Below the pieces are notes generated by a model. The model saw nothing but the letters and a program-made list of their open reading frames with translations. It was not told where the DNA came from and did no database searches. From positions 682,001-746,000 of the forward strand of contig NZ_FNUC01000004.1 of assembly GCF_900106035.1 (NCBI RefSeq): DNA of 64,000 nucleotides, given 5' to 3'. The position numbers and the translations under genes are program-made. This stretch comes from Jiangella alba (GTDB lineage Bacteria > Actinomycetota > Actinomycetes > Jiangellales > Jiangellaceae). Shown one piece after another: positions 44,663 through 54,454 of the stretch (positions are counted from its first letter, which is position 1; every line of letters starts with the position of its first letter).

Positions 44663-45313
44663 CTAGGTCGCGGCGGCCACGGGCCTCGACCGGTCGGTCA
44701 GCATCTTCACCGCTAGCCCAGCCAGCACTGATCCCATCACCCAGCGCTGCGCCCGCAGCCACAGCGGCCGCGAGCCGAGGAACGACGCCAGCGAGCCGGC
44801 GGTCAGCACGATCAGCGCGTTGACGGTCAGCGCGACGACGATCTGCGTCAGCCCGAGCAGCACACTCTGCGTCGCCACACTGCCGCGTGCGGGGTCGACG
44901 AACTGCGGCAGCAGCGACACGTAGAGGATGGCGATCTTCGGGTTGAGCAGGTTCGTCACCAAGCCCATGGTGAACAGCCGACGGGGACCGTCGGGCGGCA
45001 GCGGCTTCGGCGCGAACACCGAGTCGCCGCCAGGCCGGATGGCCTTCCACGCCAGCCACAGCAGGTACGCCGCACCGGCGATCTTCAGTGCCGTGTACAA
45101 CGCCGGAACCAGCGTGAACACCGCCGCGATGCCGACCGCCGCGGCCAGCAGATAGACGAGGAATCCCGCCGCGACTCCGGTCAGTGAGATGAGGCCCGCG
45201 CGGCGCCCCTGGGTCACCGACCGCGACACCAGGTAGATCATGTTCGGCCCCGGCGTGAGCACGAGGCCCAGCGCGACGGCCGCGATTCCGAGCAGTGCTC
45301 CGGTGGTCACCAT
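44663..45313 (-). CDS. LysE/RhtB-family amino acid exporter
   Basis: 216 residues, six hydrophobic segments. The N-terminal ALGLVLTPGPNMIYLVSRSVTQGRRAGLISLTGVAAG is the LysE/RhtB signature, and NLLNPKIAILYVSLLPQFVDP is the second conserved block. It exports amino acids or derivatives. ATG 45313 is the start. The upstream region has an inverted repeat CGATCCA...TGGATCG (about 45317-45343) that could be a regulator site. It is divergent from an MFS drug exporter. Confidence 0.92.
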   Translation of the reverse strand: MVTTGALLGIAAVALGLVLTPGPNMIYLVSRSVTQGRRAGLISLTGVAAGFLVYLLAAAVGIAAVFTLVPALYTALKIAGAAYLLWLAWKAIRPGGDSVFAPKPLPPDGPRRLFTMGLVTNLLNPKIAILYVSLLPQFVDPARGSVATQSVLLGLTQIVVALTVNALIVLTAGSLASFLGSRPLWLRAQRWVMGSVLAGLAVKMLTDRSRPVAAAT

Positions 45314-45443
45314 GTTCGATCCAACCGGCCGCCCACTGGATCGATTCCATGTGTGAACCCCCGGTTGAGGGCTGGACGGGGGATCCGTGCTGCTCGCCGG
45401 GTGACGAACGACGAAAAGTCTCCGGGCCCACTTCAACGACACG

Positions 45444-46886
45444 ATGGAAGTCATGAGTCTCGACACGGAGAAGACGCAGGTCACCGGCCGGCGATGGTGG
45501 ACGCTGGCGGTGGTGAGCGCGGCGCAGCTGCTGGTCGTCCTGGACGGAACGATCGTGAACATCGCGCTGCCGTCGGCGCAGGAGTCGTTGGGGATGGCGG
45601 ACGGCGGCCGCCACTGGGTGATCACCGCGTACGCGCTGACGTTCGGCGGGCTGCTGCTGATCGGCGGGCGGGTGAGCGGTGTTCTGGGGCACCGGCGGGC
45701 GTTCATCACCGGGCTGCTCGGCTTCGCCGCCGCGTCGGTGCTGGGCGGCGCCGCCGGCTCGCCGGAGCTGTTGTTCGGCGCCCGGGCACTGCAAGGCGCG
45801 TTCGCCGCACTGCTCGCACCGGCAGGGCTGTCGCTGCTGGCCACGACGTTCACCGGCAGCGACCGCGGCCGCGCGTTCGGCGTGTTCGCGGCGGTGGGTG
45901 CGGCAGGCTCGGCGGTCGGGCTGATCGCCGGTGGACTGCTGACGGAGTACGCCGGCTGGCGCTGGTGCCTCTACGTCAACGCGCCGATCGCACTGCTCGC
46001 GGCGCTCGGCGCGGCGCTGGTCCCGGCCGGCCGGGCGATCCCTGACCGTGGCCGTCTGGACGTCGGCGGCGCGCTGCTCAGCCTGGCCGGATTCGCCGCG
46101 CTGGTGTACGGCTTCGCCCGGGCCGAGTCGCTGGGCTGGGGCTCCGTTCAGGTGTGGACCCTGCTGGCCGGTGGACTGGGACTGCTGGCGGCATTCGTCG
46201 TGGTGGAGTCGCGGGTGGCGCGCCCGCTGCTGCCGATGCACGTGCTGCGGCACCGCGTGCGGGCCGCCGCGTTCGTCGCCGTGACGCTGCTGTTCGTCGC
46301 GATGTTCGGCTTCTACCTGTTCATGAGCTACTACACGCAGACGGTGCTCGGCTACTCCCCGGCGCAGGCCGGCCTGACGCTGATCGTCAACTCCGCGGCC
46401 GCCGTGGTCGGATCGGTGCTGGTGGCCGGGCGGCTGTACGGACGTGGCAGGCCGGCGGCGTTGATCGTGCCGGGACTGCTCGCGGCCGCCGCCGGGACGC
46501 TGCTGCTCACCCAATTGCGGGCGGACACGTCGCATGTGCTCGCGCTGTACCTGCTGCCGGCGATGGCGCTGACCGGGCTCGGTCTCGGCTGCGTGCTGTC
46601 GCCGACCGCAGGCATGGCCACCGAGGGCATGCGCGGCCACGACGTCGGCGCAGCATCGGCGGCGTACAACGCCGCCCAGCAGGTGGGCGCCGCCTTGGGA
46701 ACGGCGCTGCTGAACACGGTGGCCGCTGCGGCGACGGCTGCCTTCGCCGGGCCGGGGGCGGCCGCGGCCGTGGTGCACGGCTACACGGCCGCGCTGACCG
46801 TCGGCGGCGTGATCCTGTTGGCAGCCGCCGCCCTGACCGCCTTGCTGCTGGGCTCTCATCGTCACGCTCCCTCCGCTCCGAGTTGA
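45444..46886 (+). CDS. MFS transporter, DHA2 (14-helix) drug exporter family
   Basis: 480 residues with 14 predicted membrane helices. Motif C-like and DHA2 landmarks are LLVVLDGTIVNIALPSAQ, GGRVSGVLGHRRAF, GAAGSAVGLIAGGLLTEYAGWRWCLYVNAP and GLGCVLSPTAG. It is a proton antiporter for drugs or metabolites. ATG 45444 or ATG 45453 may be used; GGAAG lies 5 bases before the second. The stop codon lies inside the left arm of an AT-rich inverted repeat. Confidence 0.92.
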   Translation: MEVMSLDTEKTQVTGRRWWTLAVVSAAQLLVVLDGTIVNIALPSAQESLGMADGGRHWVITAYALTFGGLLLIGGRVSGVLGHRRAFITGLLGFAAASVLGGAAGSPELLFGARALQGAFAALLAPAGLSLLATTFTGSDRGRAFGVFAAVGAAGSAVGLIAGGLLTEYAGWRWCLYVNAPIALLAALGAALVPAGRAIPDRGRLDVGGALLSLAGFAALVYGFARAESLGWGSVQVWTLLAGGLGLLAAFVVVESRVARPLLPMHVLRHRVRAAAFVAVTLLFVAMFGFYLFMSYYTQTVLGYSPAQAGLTLIVNSAAAVVGSVLVAGRLYGRGRPAALIVPGLLAAAAGTLLLTQLRADTSHVLALYLLPAMALTGLGLGCVLSPTAGMATEGMRGHDVGAASAAYNAAQQVGAALGTALLNTVAAAATAAFAGPGAAAAVVHGYTAALTVGGVILLAAAALTALLLGSHRHAPSAPS

Positions 46887-46927
46887 TCTTGAAACGAGAG
46901 TATGCCAACCTCTCTTCAAGATCAACT
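46881..46927. terminator. AT-rich 13-bp inverted repeat, probable bidirectional terminator
   Basis: AGTTGATCTTGAA (46881-46893) pairs perfectly with 46915-46927, and GAGAG/CTCTC extends the stem across a two-base bulge. It is strikingly AT-rich for this genome, overlaps the MFS stop codon and lies between convergent genes. Confidence 0.65.
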
Positions 46928-46966
46928 TCGAACGCCGGGGAGGGCGACATGCGTACGAAAGACAGG

Positions 46967-47008
46967 CGTGCACCTGGCCGCCCTCGTGCGAGAGCGACCA
47001 GGTGCACG
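46967..47008 (-). terminator. Hairpin after the giant surface-protein gene
   Basis: CGTGCACCTGG (46967-46977) pairs with 46998-47008 across a 20-base loop, beginning 10 bases beyond the minus-strand stop at 47018. Only a short mixed T-stretch follows. Confidence 0.6.
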
Positions 47009-47017
47009 GTCCATCGA

Positions 47018-50000
47018 TCAGACCCGGCGGCGGCGGTCGTAGAGCACCACCGCGATGCCACCTGCCAACAGCACCAGGCCGGCGATCAGCACCACCAGCG
47101 GGTCGGCACCGGTGTCGGGCAGGTCGCCGTCACCGCTGTCGCCGCCGCTGTCGGTGCCGCTGTCGGTGCCGCTGTCGGTGCCGCTGTCGGCGCCGTCAGC
47201 CGCCCCGCCGGCGTCGCCACCGTCATCGTCGCCGCCCTCGTCGGAACCACCGTCGTCGCCCGGCTGGGCGGCGGTCACGGTGAACGGCGCCGACGCGGTC
47301 AGCGCGGAGTCCGCGCCGGCCAGCGTGACGGTGGCCGGGCCCACCGGCGAGTCGGCCGGGACCGTCCAGTCGATGCGCACCGTCCCGTCCTCCGACGTCG
47401 TACCCGTCACGGTGACGGGCTCGGCCTCGGCCTCGGCGGCCAGTTCGTCAGCGCTGACGAACTCCAGCGGCACCCGCAGGTCGAACGCGCGGTTGGCCGC
47501 CGACCTGTGGTCCGTGCGCAGGTAGAGCACGCAGCCGGCATCGCAGTCGGCGTACTCGTCGGCCGCGGCCAGCGCGATCGAGGTCTCGGCCACCCCGGCG
47601 GCGATCGGCACCACGACGTCCTCGCTTCCCGCGTACGGGAAGTTGGTGATCCACCTCGAGGTACCCGACTCCCCACTGGTGTCGGCACCGCCGATGGCCG
47701 GCGTCGCCACCTCGCCCGGGCCGTTGTCGACCGCCGTCAGCAGGTAGAACCCGGCCGGAGCGTCCGGCGTGTTCTCCTCGCTGGTCGGTTCCAGCCCGGT
47801 CACCGTGACGTCCAACTGGCCGCCGTCGACGACCAGCAGCTTGCCGTCGCGCCGCACCAGCGGGGTGCCGTCGGCAGACCTGACGGTGATCGCCTGGCCG
47901 TGGTCGTTCTCGAACGTCAACTCCTCGGTTGCGGCGTCGATCAGGATCGTCGCCTCGACCGTCTCCTCGGGGCCGAAGTCGGTGCCGGTGAACGTGACCG
48001 TCTCACCCTGGGCCACCGTCTCCGGGTCGACGCTGACCGCGGGGTCGGGCTCGGGCTCGTCGTCCGCCTCCTCCACGGTGAAGGTGGCGCTGGCCAGCGA
48101 CTCGTCCGCAACCACGAGGTCGACGGTGTGCCCGCCGGCCACGAGGTTCTCCGGCACGCTCCAGCCGATCTCCACCGTGCCGTCGTCGCCCACGGTTCCG
48201 CTGCCCGCCTCCACCGAGGCCGCGGGCGCACGGATGTCGGCCGCAGCCGCGGCCTCCTCGACCGGCACCGCGAACGTGACCGGGTCCAGCTCGGTGCCCG
48301 CGGGGTAGAAGTCGGCGAACGCCGCCACACCGGCCTCCGTCAGCGCCGCCGGCACCTCCGACGCCGTCACGACACCGCCGGTCTCGGTCACCGGATGGTC
48401 GGTGAAGTCCAGCGTCGCCAGCTCGACGTCGTCGTAGGTCACCAGCTCACCGGAGTCCAGCGACTTGCTCACCACGTCGGCCACCAGCACGCCGTCCGTC
48501 GCGGAGGAGACGAAGACCCGTGGGTCGGTGACGGTCAGCTCGAGCAGCGGGCCGGCGCCCATGTCGTGACCGGCGAAGTACACCTCGCCACCGAACGCCA
48601 GCGCGGTTGCGTCGCCGGTGCCATCGCTGAATCGGAAGGTGCCGTCGCCGTTCTCCGTCGCCGGGTCGCGCACCTCGATGGACCCGTGCGCGATCGGACC
48701 GGTGATGTAGCTCCGGAACGATGCCTTGACGCCCCAGTCGAGCGTGCCGGTGCCACCCGGCGACGTCGCGTCGCGGTCGACGACGGCCGTCACCGTGGCG
48801 CCGGGCGCGAACCCGGTGCCGGTGAACGTCACCGCCTCGCCCTGCACGACGGGGTCCGGCTCGACGGTGACGGCCGGCGGCTCCGGCTCGGGGCCGGGGT
48901 CGGTCGCGAACGCCACCGGGACCACGACATCCTGGCTGCGGTCCGCGCGATAGTCCACCGGCGTCGCGTCGGAGGCCTGCGCCGAGCTGAAGCTCGCCAC
49001 GAAGCACGCCGTCTCGGCGCAGTCCACTCCGCTGCCGGTCACGGTGCCGGCCAGCGTCAGGGTCCGCGAGAGCACGCCCGAGGCGTCGGCCTGCACCACC
49101 TCGTGCTGCAGCCAGCCGGTCGGCCAGCCGTACTCGGGGTCCTGCTCCGCGTTGGCGGTGATCGCCAGCGAGATCCGACGGTTCGGCGCGAATCCGGTGC
49201 CCTCGATCCGCACCTCGGTGCCGACCGCCAGCTCCTCCGTCGGCGTGACGGTGAGCTCCGGGGTGCGGACGTCGGCGAACGCGATGCGCGTCTGCGTCGT
49301 GTACGCGGCGTCGGCCGCCGGGTCGACCGGCGACGTGTGCACCGCCAGCGTCGTACCCGGCTCGACCGTGCCGGTCGTCAGCGTCACCTCGAACGTGCCG
49401 AGCGCGGCACGGCCGAACGAGAGCAGGCCGCTGACCGGTTCGAACGAGACGGTCTCGACCGGGTCCAGCGCCGGCACACTGCCGTCGCCCGTCACCACGC
49501 CGACGCCGACCCGCAGGCCGCCGGCCAGGTCGGCGGGGGTGAACCCCGACCCGGTGACGGTGATCTGATCGGCGTACGGGTCGAGATCCGCGACCTCGGA
49601 CACCACGACCGTCGGCGTCGGAGCCGGCGGCTCGTCCTCCAGCGTCACGCTGAACGTGACGGGGTCCAGCTCAGTGCCCGCGGCATAGAACCCGGCGAAC
49701 GCCTCGGCGCCGGCCGCCGTCAACGCCGCCGGAACGCTGGCCGCCGTCGCGACGCCGCCGGTCTCCGTGATCGGGTGGTCGGTGAAGTCCAGCGTCGCGA
49801 ACTCGACATCGTCGTAGGTCACCAGTTCACCGGACGTCAGCGACCTGCTCACCACGTCGGCCACCAGCACGCCGTCCGTCGCGGAGGAGACGTCGAGCCG
49901 CGGGTCGGTGACGGTCAGCTCCAGCAGCGGCCCCGAACCGGTGTCGTGACCGGAGAAGTAGACCTCGCCGGCGAACGTCAGCTCGGCGTCCTGCACCGAC

Positions 50001-53000
50001 CCGGTGCCGGTGCCGTCGGCGAACCGGAACATGCCGTCCTCGTTCCGCGTCGCCGGGTCGCGCACCTCGATCGACCCGTGCGCGATCGGACCGTTGATGT
50101 AGTTGCGGAACGATGCCTTGACGCCCCAGTCGAGCCTGCCGGTGCCCGTCGGCGGCTGGTCGTCGGCGAACGTGATCGGGACGAAGACGCTCTGGTCGAG
50201 GTCGGCGCGGCGGCTCGGGAACACCGCCACGGCGCACTCCGCCTCGCGGCAGTCGACCGTCGCGCCGTCGTCCGTGGTGAAGGTCGGCGCGAGGCCGTCG
50301 AGCTTCAGGCTCCACGCGCCGTCGCCCTCGCCGGGAACCAGCTGGCTGGTGCCGGCAGGGTTGCGCGGCAGCTCGCGCGGGTCGCTCACCGTGCCCAGCG
50401 CACTGGTCTGCACGACCAGCAGGTGGTCGCCGGCGACGAAGCCGGTGCCGTGCACGTAGGTCGAACCGCCCTCGGCCGGGAACTCGGCAGCGTCCAGCGT
50501 CACCGACGGCGCGGGCCGCTCGGTGTCGTCGAACGCGATCGGCGCCCAGACGTCCTGGGTCCGGTCGGCGGGGTCGCCGAAGTCGTAGGCCACCACGACG
50601 CACTCGACGATCTGGCAGTCGTAGACGTCGCCGCTGCCGTCCGGGACGAACCGCGAGGTCACGGCGGTGAGCGACGCCGGCGCGAGGAACTCGCCACCGG
50701 CCGTCGTCATCACCCGGGCCGAGCCGATCGCCTTCGGCCACGTCGACGGATCCGTGCCCTCCACCCGGACGGCCTGCACTACCTCGATCGCCGTCTGCGG
50801 GTCGAAGCCGCTGCCGGTCACCTCGACGACGTTCGTGCCGGCGTTGTCCAGGCCGGTCCACGCGGAGAGCGTGAGCGCGGGCGCGGCCGGCTCGTCGTCG
50901 GCGACGGTGAGCGGCACGGCCAGTTCCTGGTCCGCGTTCGTCGTGCCGCCCGCCGCGTAGGTGTACACGCCTGGTGTGGTGTCCGCCGGCCACTCGACCG
51001 GCTCGCCGGTCGTGCGGTCCGTCGGCTTGGCCAGCGTCAGCTCCGCGGTGAACGTCCCGTCGGCCGCGATCTCCACCCACTGGGCCCTGATCGCGTCCTG
51101 GTACTGCGCCGGCACCTGGTCGAGCGCGTCCTGCGCCAGCGCCCACTTCTGGGCGCCCACGGTGCGCGCCGACGACGGGGCGCCCTCGGACGGCCGCCAC
51201 TGGTCGGCGAACGCACCGAACACCACGTACGCGCCGGCAGGCACGCCGGCCGGGATCGGCGGCCGGTTGCCCTCGGGCGCCACGTTGCCTTCGGGGTCGA
51301 ACCCGCTGCCGCGCACGACCACGGTGTCGCCGTAGCTCAGCTCAGCGTCGGCCACCGGAGTCACGCCGTCGGCCGCGAACACCTCGATCGACGGCTCGAA
51401 CACCGGCTCGCCGTCGCCGAACGGGATCGCCACCTCGGCGTCGTGACTCCGGTCGCCCGGCGTGGCGCTGAACGTGACGAAGACGTAGTCCTTCGTCGCG
51501 TCGACCAGCCCCGTCCCGAGGTACAGGGCGGGTTTGACGAATCCGTCGGTGAAGTTGATCGAGTGCAGGTTCGACCACGCGACCGCCTCGGTCTCGTAGT
51601 CGAACGTGTCGCCACGGTCGGCCCAGACGGCCGCCTCGACGACGGCCATGATCGTGTTGCCCGTCGGCACCGGGAAGCCGCCGCCGAGCACCTCGACGAC
51701 CAGGTGCTCTGCCGCGGGGTCGTACTCGGCGCCCGCAGGGAAGACCAGCGTCGGCTCGTCCGGCGCCGGGAGCACCGTCAGGGTCGCGGCCTCGGTGACG
51801 ACGTCCTCGCCTCGGCCGTTGCCGGCGGTCGCACGCACCCGCAGCCCGTCCTGATCGGCGGTGACGCCGGTCAGCTGCAGGTTCGCGGAGCTGCCCGCCT
51901 CGCCGTGGTCGGTCCAGGTCGCACCGCCGTCGGTGCTGGTCTGCCACTGGAGCGTGGGCCGCGGCCAGCCGGAGACCTCGGCGGCGAACTGCGCCCGATA
52001 CCCCGCGAACGTGGTGTCGTCCTCGGGCGACGACCCCAGCGCCGGCGCGGCGGCATCCTGCACCTGCAGGCCCGCGGCGGTCGACATCAGCGAGATCGTG
52101 CTGTTCGCGACGGCGACCCGGACGTAGGTGCTCGTGTCAGCCGCGGTGACGGCCGGCAAAGTCAGCGTGGCACCGGTCGCGCCGTCGACGTTCACCCAGT
52201 CGGTTGCGCCCGGGGCGCGACGCTGCCACTGGTAGGTCAGCGCGTCGTCACTCTCGGCGGCAACGGTGAACGTGGGGTCCTCGCCGGTGACGGCCTGCGC
52301 CCACTGTGGCTGCCCGGTGATCGTCACCGGAGCGACGTCGACGAAGTCCGGCACACCGCCATCGAGGTCGAGCAGCACGGGCAGCGGCGGCTTGTTCGGG
52401 TCGGCGCTCAGCCCGCTGCTGTGCCAGTACGACGACAGCCCGGTGCGGTAGTGGAAGTCGACGATCGGGGTCGGCCACGAGCCCCAGTCCGGGTTCGCCG
52501 CCTTCGCCTCGTCAGGGATCGCCGACGTCTCGCGCCGGCCCGACTGTGGGTCCGTCGGGTCGTTCAGCGGGAAGTAGTCGACGCCGCGGTAGACCGGCGT
52601 GCCGGAGACGACGCCGTCCTCGATCGCGACGCCAGACAGCTCCAGGATGGTCACGTCCTGCTCGGGGTCGAGCGGTTCCTTGACTGTCGGGTCCTCCATC
52701 GACGACGCGAAGCCGCCGACCTCGGCGGTGATGGCGCCGTTGCCCGCGCCGTCGATCGTCAGCACCGGGTCCTTGACGTACCACGGCACCATGCCGCCGT
52801 AGGAGTAGATGGTGAACGCGCCGGTCCAGGCGATGCTGCCGGCGCCGTTGGCGTCCAGTTCGCCGGCGCCGCCGGTGAACAGCGCGCGCTGGTTGATCTT
52901 GTCGTCGACGAGCGGGAGGCAGCGGTTCGCTGCGGTCACCTGCGTAGCGCGGCCGTCGGCCAGCCGCTTGAGCAGGTGGACCCCACCGTCCTGGGTCTTG

Positions 53001-54454
53001 TAGCTGGCCTCGGTGCCGTCGGCGATACCAGCGACGAAGAAGCTGCAACCACCGGCCGGCGAACCGTACTGGGAGACCAGGTTGATGCCCCACTCGAAGG
53101 TCGCGTCGGTCACCACCACCGGCTCCGGGTCCGGGTCGGGCTGCTCGGCGACGGTCAGCGGGACACCCAGCTCTTGGTCCGCGTTGGTCGTGCCGCCGGC
53201 GGCATAGGTGTAGATGCCGAGCGTGCCGGTCTCCGGCCACTCGACCGGCTCGCCGGTACTGCGGTCGGTGGGCTTGGCCAGCGTCAGCTCGGCCGTGAAC
53301 GTGGCGTCCGACTGGACGTCGGCCCACTGTGCGCGAATCGCGTCCTGGTACTGCGCCGGCACCTGGTCGAGCGCAGCCTGCGCCAGCGCCCACTGCTGGG
53401 TGCCGACGACACGGCTGGCCGACGGCGCGCCGGTCGAAGGCCGCCAGTCGTCGGCGAACTTGCCGAAGACGACGTACGTGCCTGCGGGGACGCCGGCCGG
53501 GATCGGCGGGCGGTTGCCGTCGGGCGCCACGTTGCCTTCGGGGTCGAAGCCGCTGCCGCGCACGACGACGGTGTCGCCGTAGGTGAGCTCGGCATCCGCT
53601 GCCGGGGTGGTCCCGTCGGCCGCGAACACCTCGATCGACGGCTCCCAGACCGGCGCCGTCGCTTCCAGGGTGGCGGTGAACGTGACGGGGTCGAGGGCAG
53701 TGCCGGCGGTGTAGAAGTTCGCGAACGCAGGCACGCCGGCCGCGGTCAACGTCGCCGGAACGCCGGTCGCCGACACCGTGTCGCCGTCGAACGTCAGCGG
53801 GTGATCGGTGAGGTCGAGGTCGGCGAACTCGACGTCGTCGAAGGTGACCAGTTCGCCGGAGTCCAGCGACTTGCTGACGACGTCGGCCACCAGCACGCCT
53901 TCGGTCGCGGACGTCACGGCCACCCGCGGGTCGGTCACGGTCAGCTCGAGCAGCGGACCGGCGCCCATGTCGTGACCGGCGAAGTAGACCTCGCCGGCGA
54001 AGGACAGGTCGGCAGTGCCGGCGCCGGGTTCGGATCCGGGTTCGGCTTCGGGGGCGGAGCTGGCGGTACCGGTCGCGTCGGCGAACCGGAACGTGCCGTC
54101 CTCGTTGCGTGTGGCGGGGTCGCGCACCTCGACGGAGCCGTGCGCGATCGGGCCGGTGATGTAGTTCCGGAACGACGCCTTGACGCCCCAGTCGAGGCTG
54201 CCGCCGGTGACGTCGGCCGCGGCGGACACGGCAGATCCGGGGTTGCTAGCGGATGCGGCGGGCTGGGCCGCCAGTGCAGCTGGCGCAGCGCCCGCGACCG
54301 GCGAGCCAGCGGCCAGCCCGCTGGCGGGCACAGTGCTCGCGATCGGCGAACCGGACGCCAAAGCGGCGGGTGCGGCGCCCGCGACCAGCGTGCCGGTGGC
54401 CAGCGCGGCGGCGATCAGCGCTGCCACGGTCGGTCTGAACAATGTGGTCCTCAC
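47018..54454 (-). CDS. Giant cell-wall-anchored multi-HtaA heme-binding protein
   Basis: 2,478 residues from GTG 54454 (GAGGAG upstream, GTGA overlap with the preceding gene). Signal peptide ~1-33. HtaA-type domains lie at ~86-265, 1440-1606 and 1904-2067, each starting LDWGVKASFR(N/S)YI(T/N)GPIAHGS. A longer divergent one at ~449-690 has FEWGINLVSQYG and VDFHYRTGLSSYWHSSG. Between them are Ig-like (~701-895) and neocarzinostatin/IPT-like beta domains with paired Cys, and a ~169-residue module present twice (268-436, 1018-1186). The C-terminus is Asp/Gly/Ser-rich, then LPDTG (2445-2449), a membrane helix and RRRR: a sortase signal. HtaA domains bind heme, so this probably captures it at the wall for hmuTUV; an iron box lies upstream. 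Confidence 0.9.
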   Translation of the reverse strand: MRTTLFRPTVAALIAAALATGTLVAGAAPAALASGSPIASTVPASGLAAGSPVAGAAPAALAAQPAASASNPGSAVSAAADVTGGSLDWGVKASFRNYITGPIAHGSVEVRDPATRNEDGTFRFADATGTASSAPEAEPGSEPGAGTADLSFAGEVYFAGHDMGAGPLLELTVTDPRVAVTSATEGVLVADVVSKSLDSGELVTFDDVEFADLDLTDHPLTFDGDTVSATGVPATLTAAGVPAFANFYTAGTALDPVTFTATLEATAPVWEPSIEVFAADGTTPAADAELTYGDTVVVRGSGFDPEGNVAPDGNRPPIPAGVPAGTYVVFGKFADDWRPSTGAPSASRVVGTQQWALAQAALDQVPAQYQDAIRAQWADVQSDATFTAELTLAKPTDRSTGEPVEWPETGTLGIYTYAAGGTTNADQELGVPLTVAEQPDPDPEPVVVTDATFEWGINLVSQYGSPAGGCSFFVAGIADGTEASYKTQDGGVHLLKRLADGRATQVTAANRCLPLVDDKINQRALFTGGAGELDANGAGSIAWTGAFTIYSYGGMVPWYVKDPVLTIDGAGNGAITAEVGGFASSMEDPTVKEPLDPEQDVTILELSGVAIEDGVVSGTPVYRGVDYFPLNDPTDPQSGRRETSAIPDEAKAANPDWGSWPTPIVDFHYRTGLSSYWHSSGLSADPNKPPLPVLLDLDGGVPDFVDVAPVTITGQPQWAQAVTGEDPTFTVAAESDDALTYQWQRRAPGATDWVNVDGATGATLTLPAVTAADTSTYVRVAVANSTISLMSTAAGLQVQDAAAPALGSSPEDDTTFAGYRAQFAAEVSGWPRPTLQWQTSTDGGATWTDHGEAGSSANLQLTGVTADQDGLRVRATAGNGRGEDVVTEAATLTVLPAPDEPTLVFPAGAEYDPAAEHLVVEVLGGGFPVPTGNTIMAVVEAAVWADRGDTFDYETEAVAWSNLHSINFTDGFVKPALYLGTGLVDATKDYVFVTFSATPGDRSHDAEVAIPFGDGEPVFEPSIEVFAADGVTPVADAELSYGDTVVVRGSGFDPEGNVAPEGNRPPIPAGVPAGAYVVFGAFADQWRPSEGAPSSARTVGAQKWALAQDALDQVPAQYQDAIRAQWVEIAADGTFTAELTLAKPTDRTTGEPVEWPADTTPGVYTYAAGGTTNADQELAVPLTVADDEPAAPALTLSAWTGLDNAGTNVVEVTGSGFDPQTAIEVVQAVRVEGTDPSTWPKAIGSARVMTTAGGEFLAPASLTAVTSRFVPDGSGDVYDCQIVECVVVAYDFGDPADRTQDVWAPIAFDDTERPAPSVTLDAAEFPAEGGSTYVHGTGFVAGDHLLVVQTSALGTVSDPRELPRNPAGTSQLVPGEGDGAWSLKLDGLAPTFTTDDGATVDCREAECAVAVFPSRRADLDQSVFVPITFADDQPPTGTGRLDWGVKASFRNYINGPIAHGSIEVRDPATRNEDGMFRFADGTGTGSVQDAELTFAGEVYFSGHDTGSGPLLELTVTDPRLDVSSATDGVLVADVVSRSLTSGELVTYDDVEFATLDFTDHPITETGGVATAASVPAALTAAGAEAFAGFYAAGTELDPVTFSVTLEDEPPAPTPTVVVSEVADLDPYADQITVTGSGFTPADLAGGLRVGVGVVTGDGSVPALDPVETVSFEPVSGLLSFGRAALGTFEVTLTTGTVEPGTTLAVHTSPVDPAADAAYTTQTRIAFADVRTPELTVTPTEELAVGTEVRIEGTGFAPNRRISLAITANAEQDPEYGWPTGWLQHEVVQADASGVLSRTLTLAGTVTGSGVDCAETACFVASFSSAQASDATPVDYRADRSQDVVVPVAFATDPGPEPEPPAVTVEPDPVVQGEAVTFTGTGFAPGATVTAVVDRDATSPGGTGTLDWGVKASFRSYITGPIAHGSIEVRDPATENGDGTFRFSDGTGDATALAFGGEVYFAGHDMGAGPLLELTVTDPRVFVSSATDGVLVADVVSKSLDSGELVTYDDVELATLDFTDHPVTETGGVVTASEVPAALTEAGVAAFADFYPAGTELDPVTFAVPVEEAAAAADIRAPAASVEAGSGTVGDDGTVEIGWSVPENLVAGGHTVDLVVADESLASATFTVEEADDEPEPDPAVSVDPETVAQGETVTFTGTDFGPEETVEATILIDAATEELTFENDHGQAITVRSADGTPLVRRDGKLLVVDGGQLDVTVTGLEPTSEENTPDAPAGFYLLTAVDNGPGEVATPAIGGADTSGESGTSRWITNFPYAGSEDVVVPIAAGVAETSIALAAADEYADCDAGCVLYLRTDHRSAANRAFDLRVPLEFVSADELAAEAEAEPVTVTGTTSEDGTVRIDWTVPADSPVGPATVTLAGADSALTASAPFTVTAAQPGDDGGSDEGGDDDGGDAGGAADGADSGTDSGTDSGTDSGGDSGDGDLPDTGADPLVVLIAGLVLLAGGIAVVLYDRRRRV
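50897..51403 (-). repeat. Internal ~507-bp duplicated module, copy 2 (copy 1 at 53147-53653)
   Basis: Encodes residues ~1018-1186 of the giant protein (EPSIEVFAADG... to ...QELAVPLTVA) and matches residues ~268-436 over nearly the whole length with scattered substitutions, including the identical segments GDTVVVRGSGFDPEGNVAP and DQVPAQYQDAIRAQW. It is evidence of recent segmental duplication within the gene. Confidence 0.85.

Noticed and set aside
42099-46973. 1,624-codon minus-strand open frame running through the methyltransferase into the MFS gene
   Set aside because: Only the part below 43592 reads as a real protein. The upstream extension is antisense low-complexity sequence crossing the oppositely oriented phosphotransferase and MFS genes.
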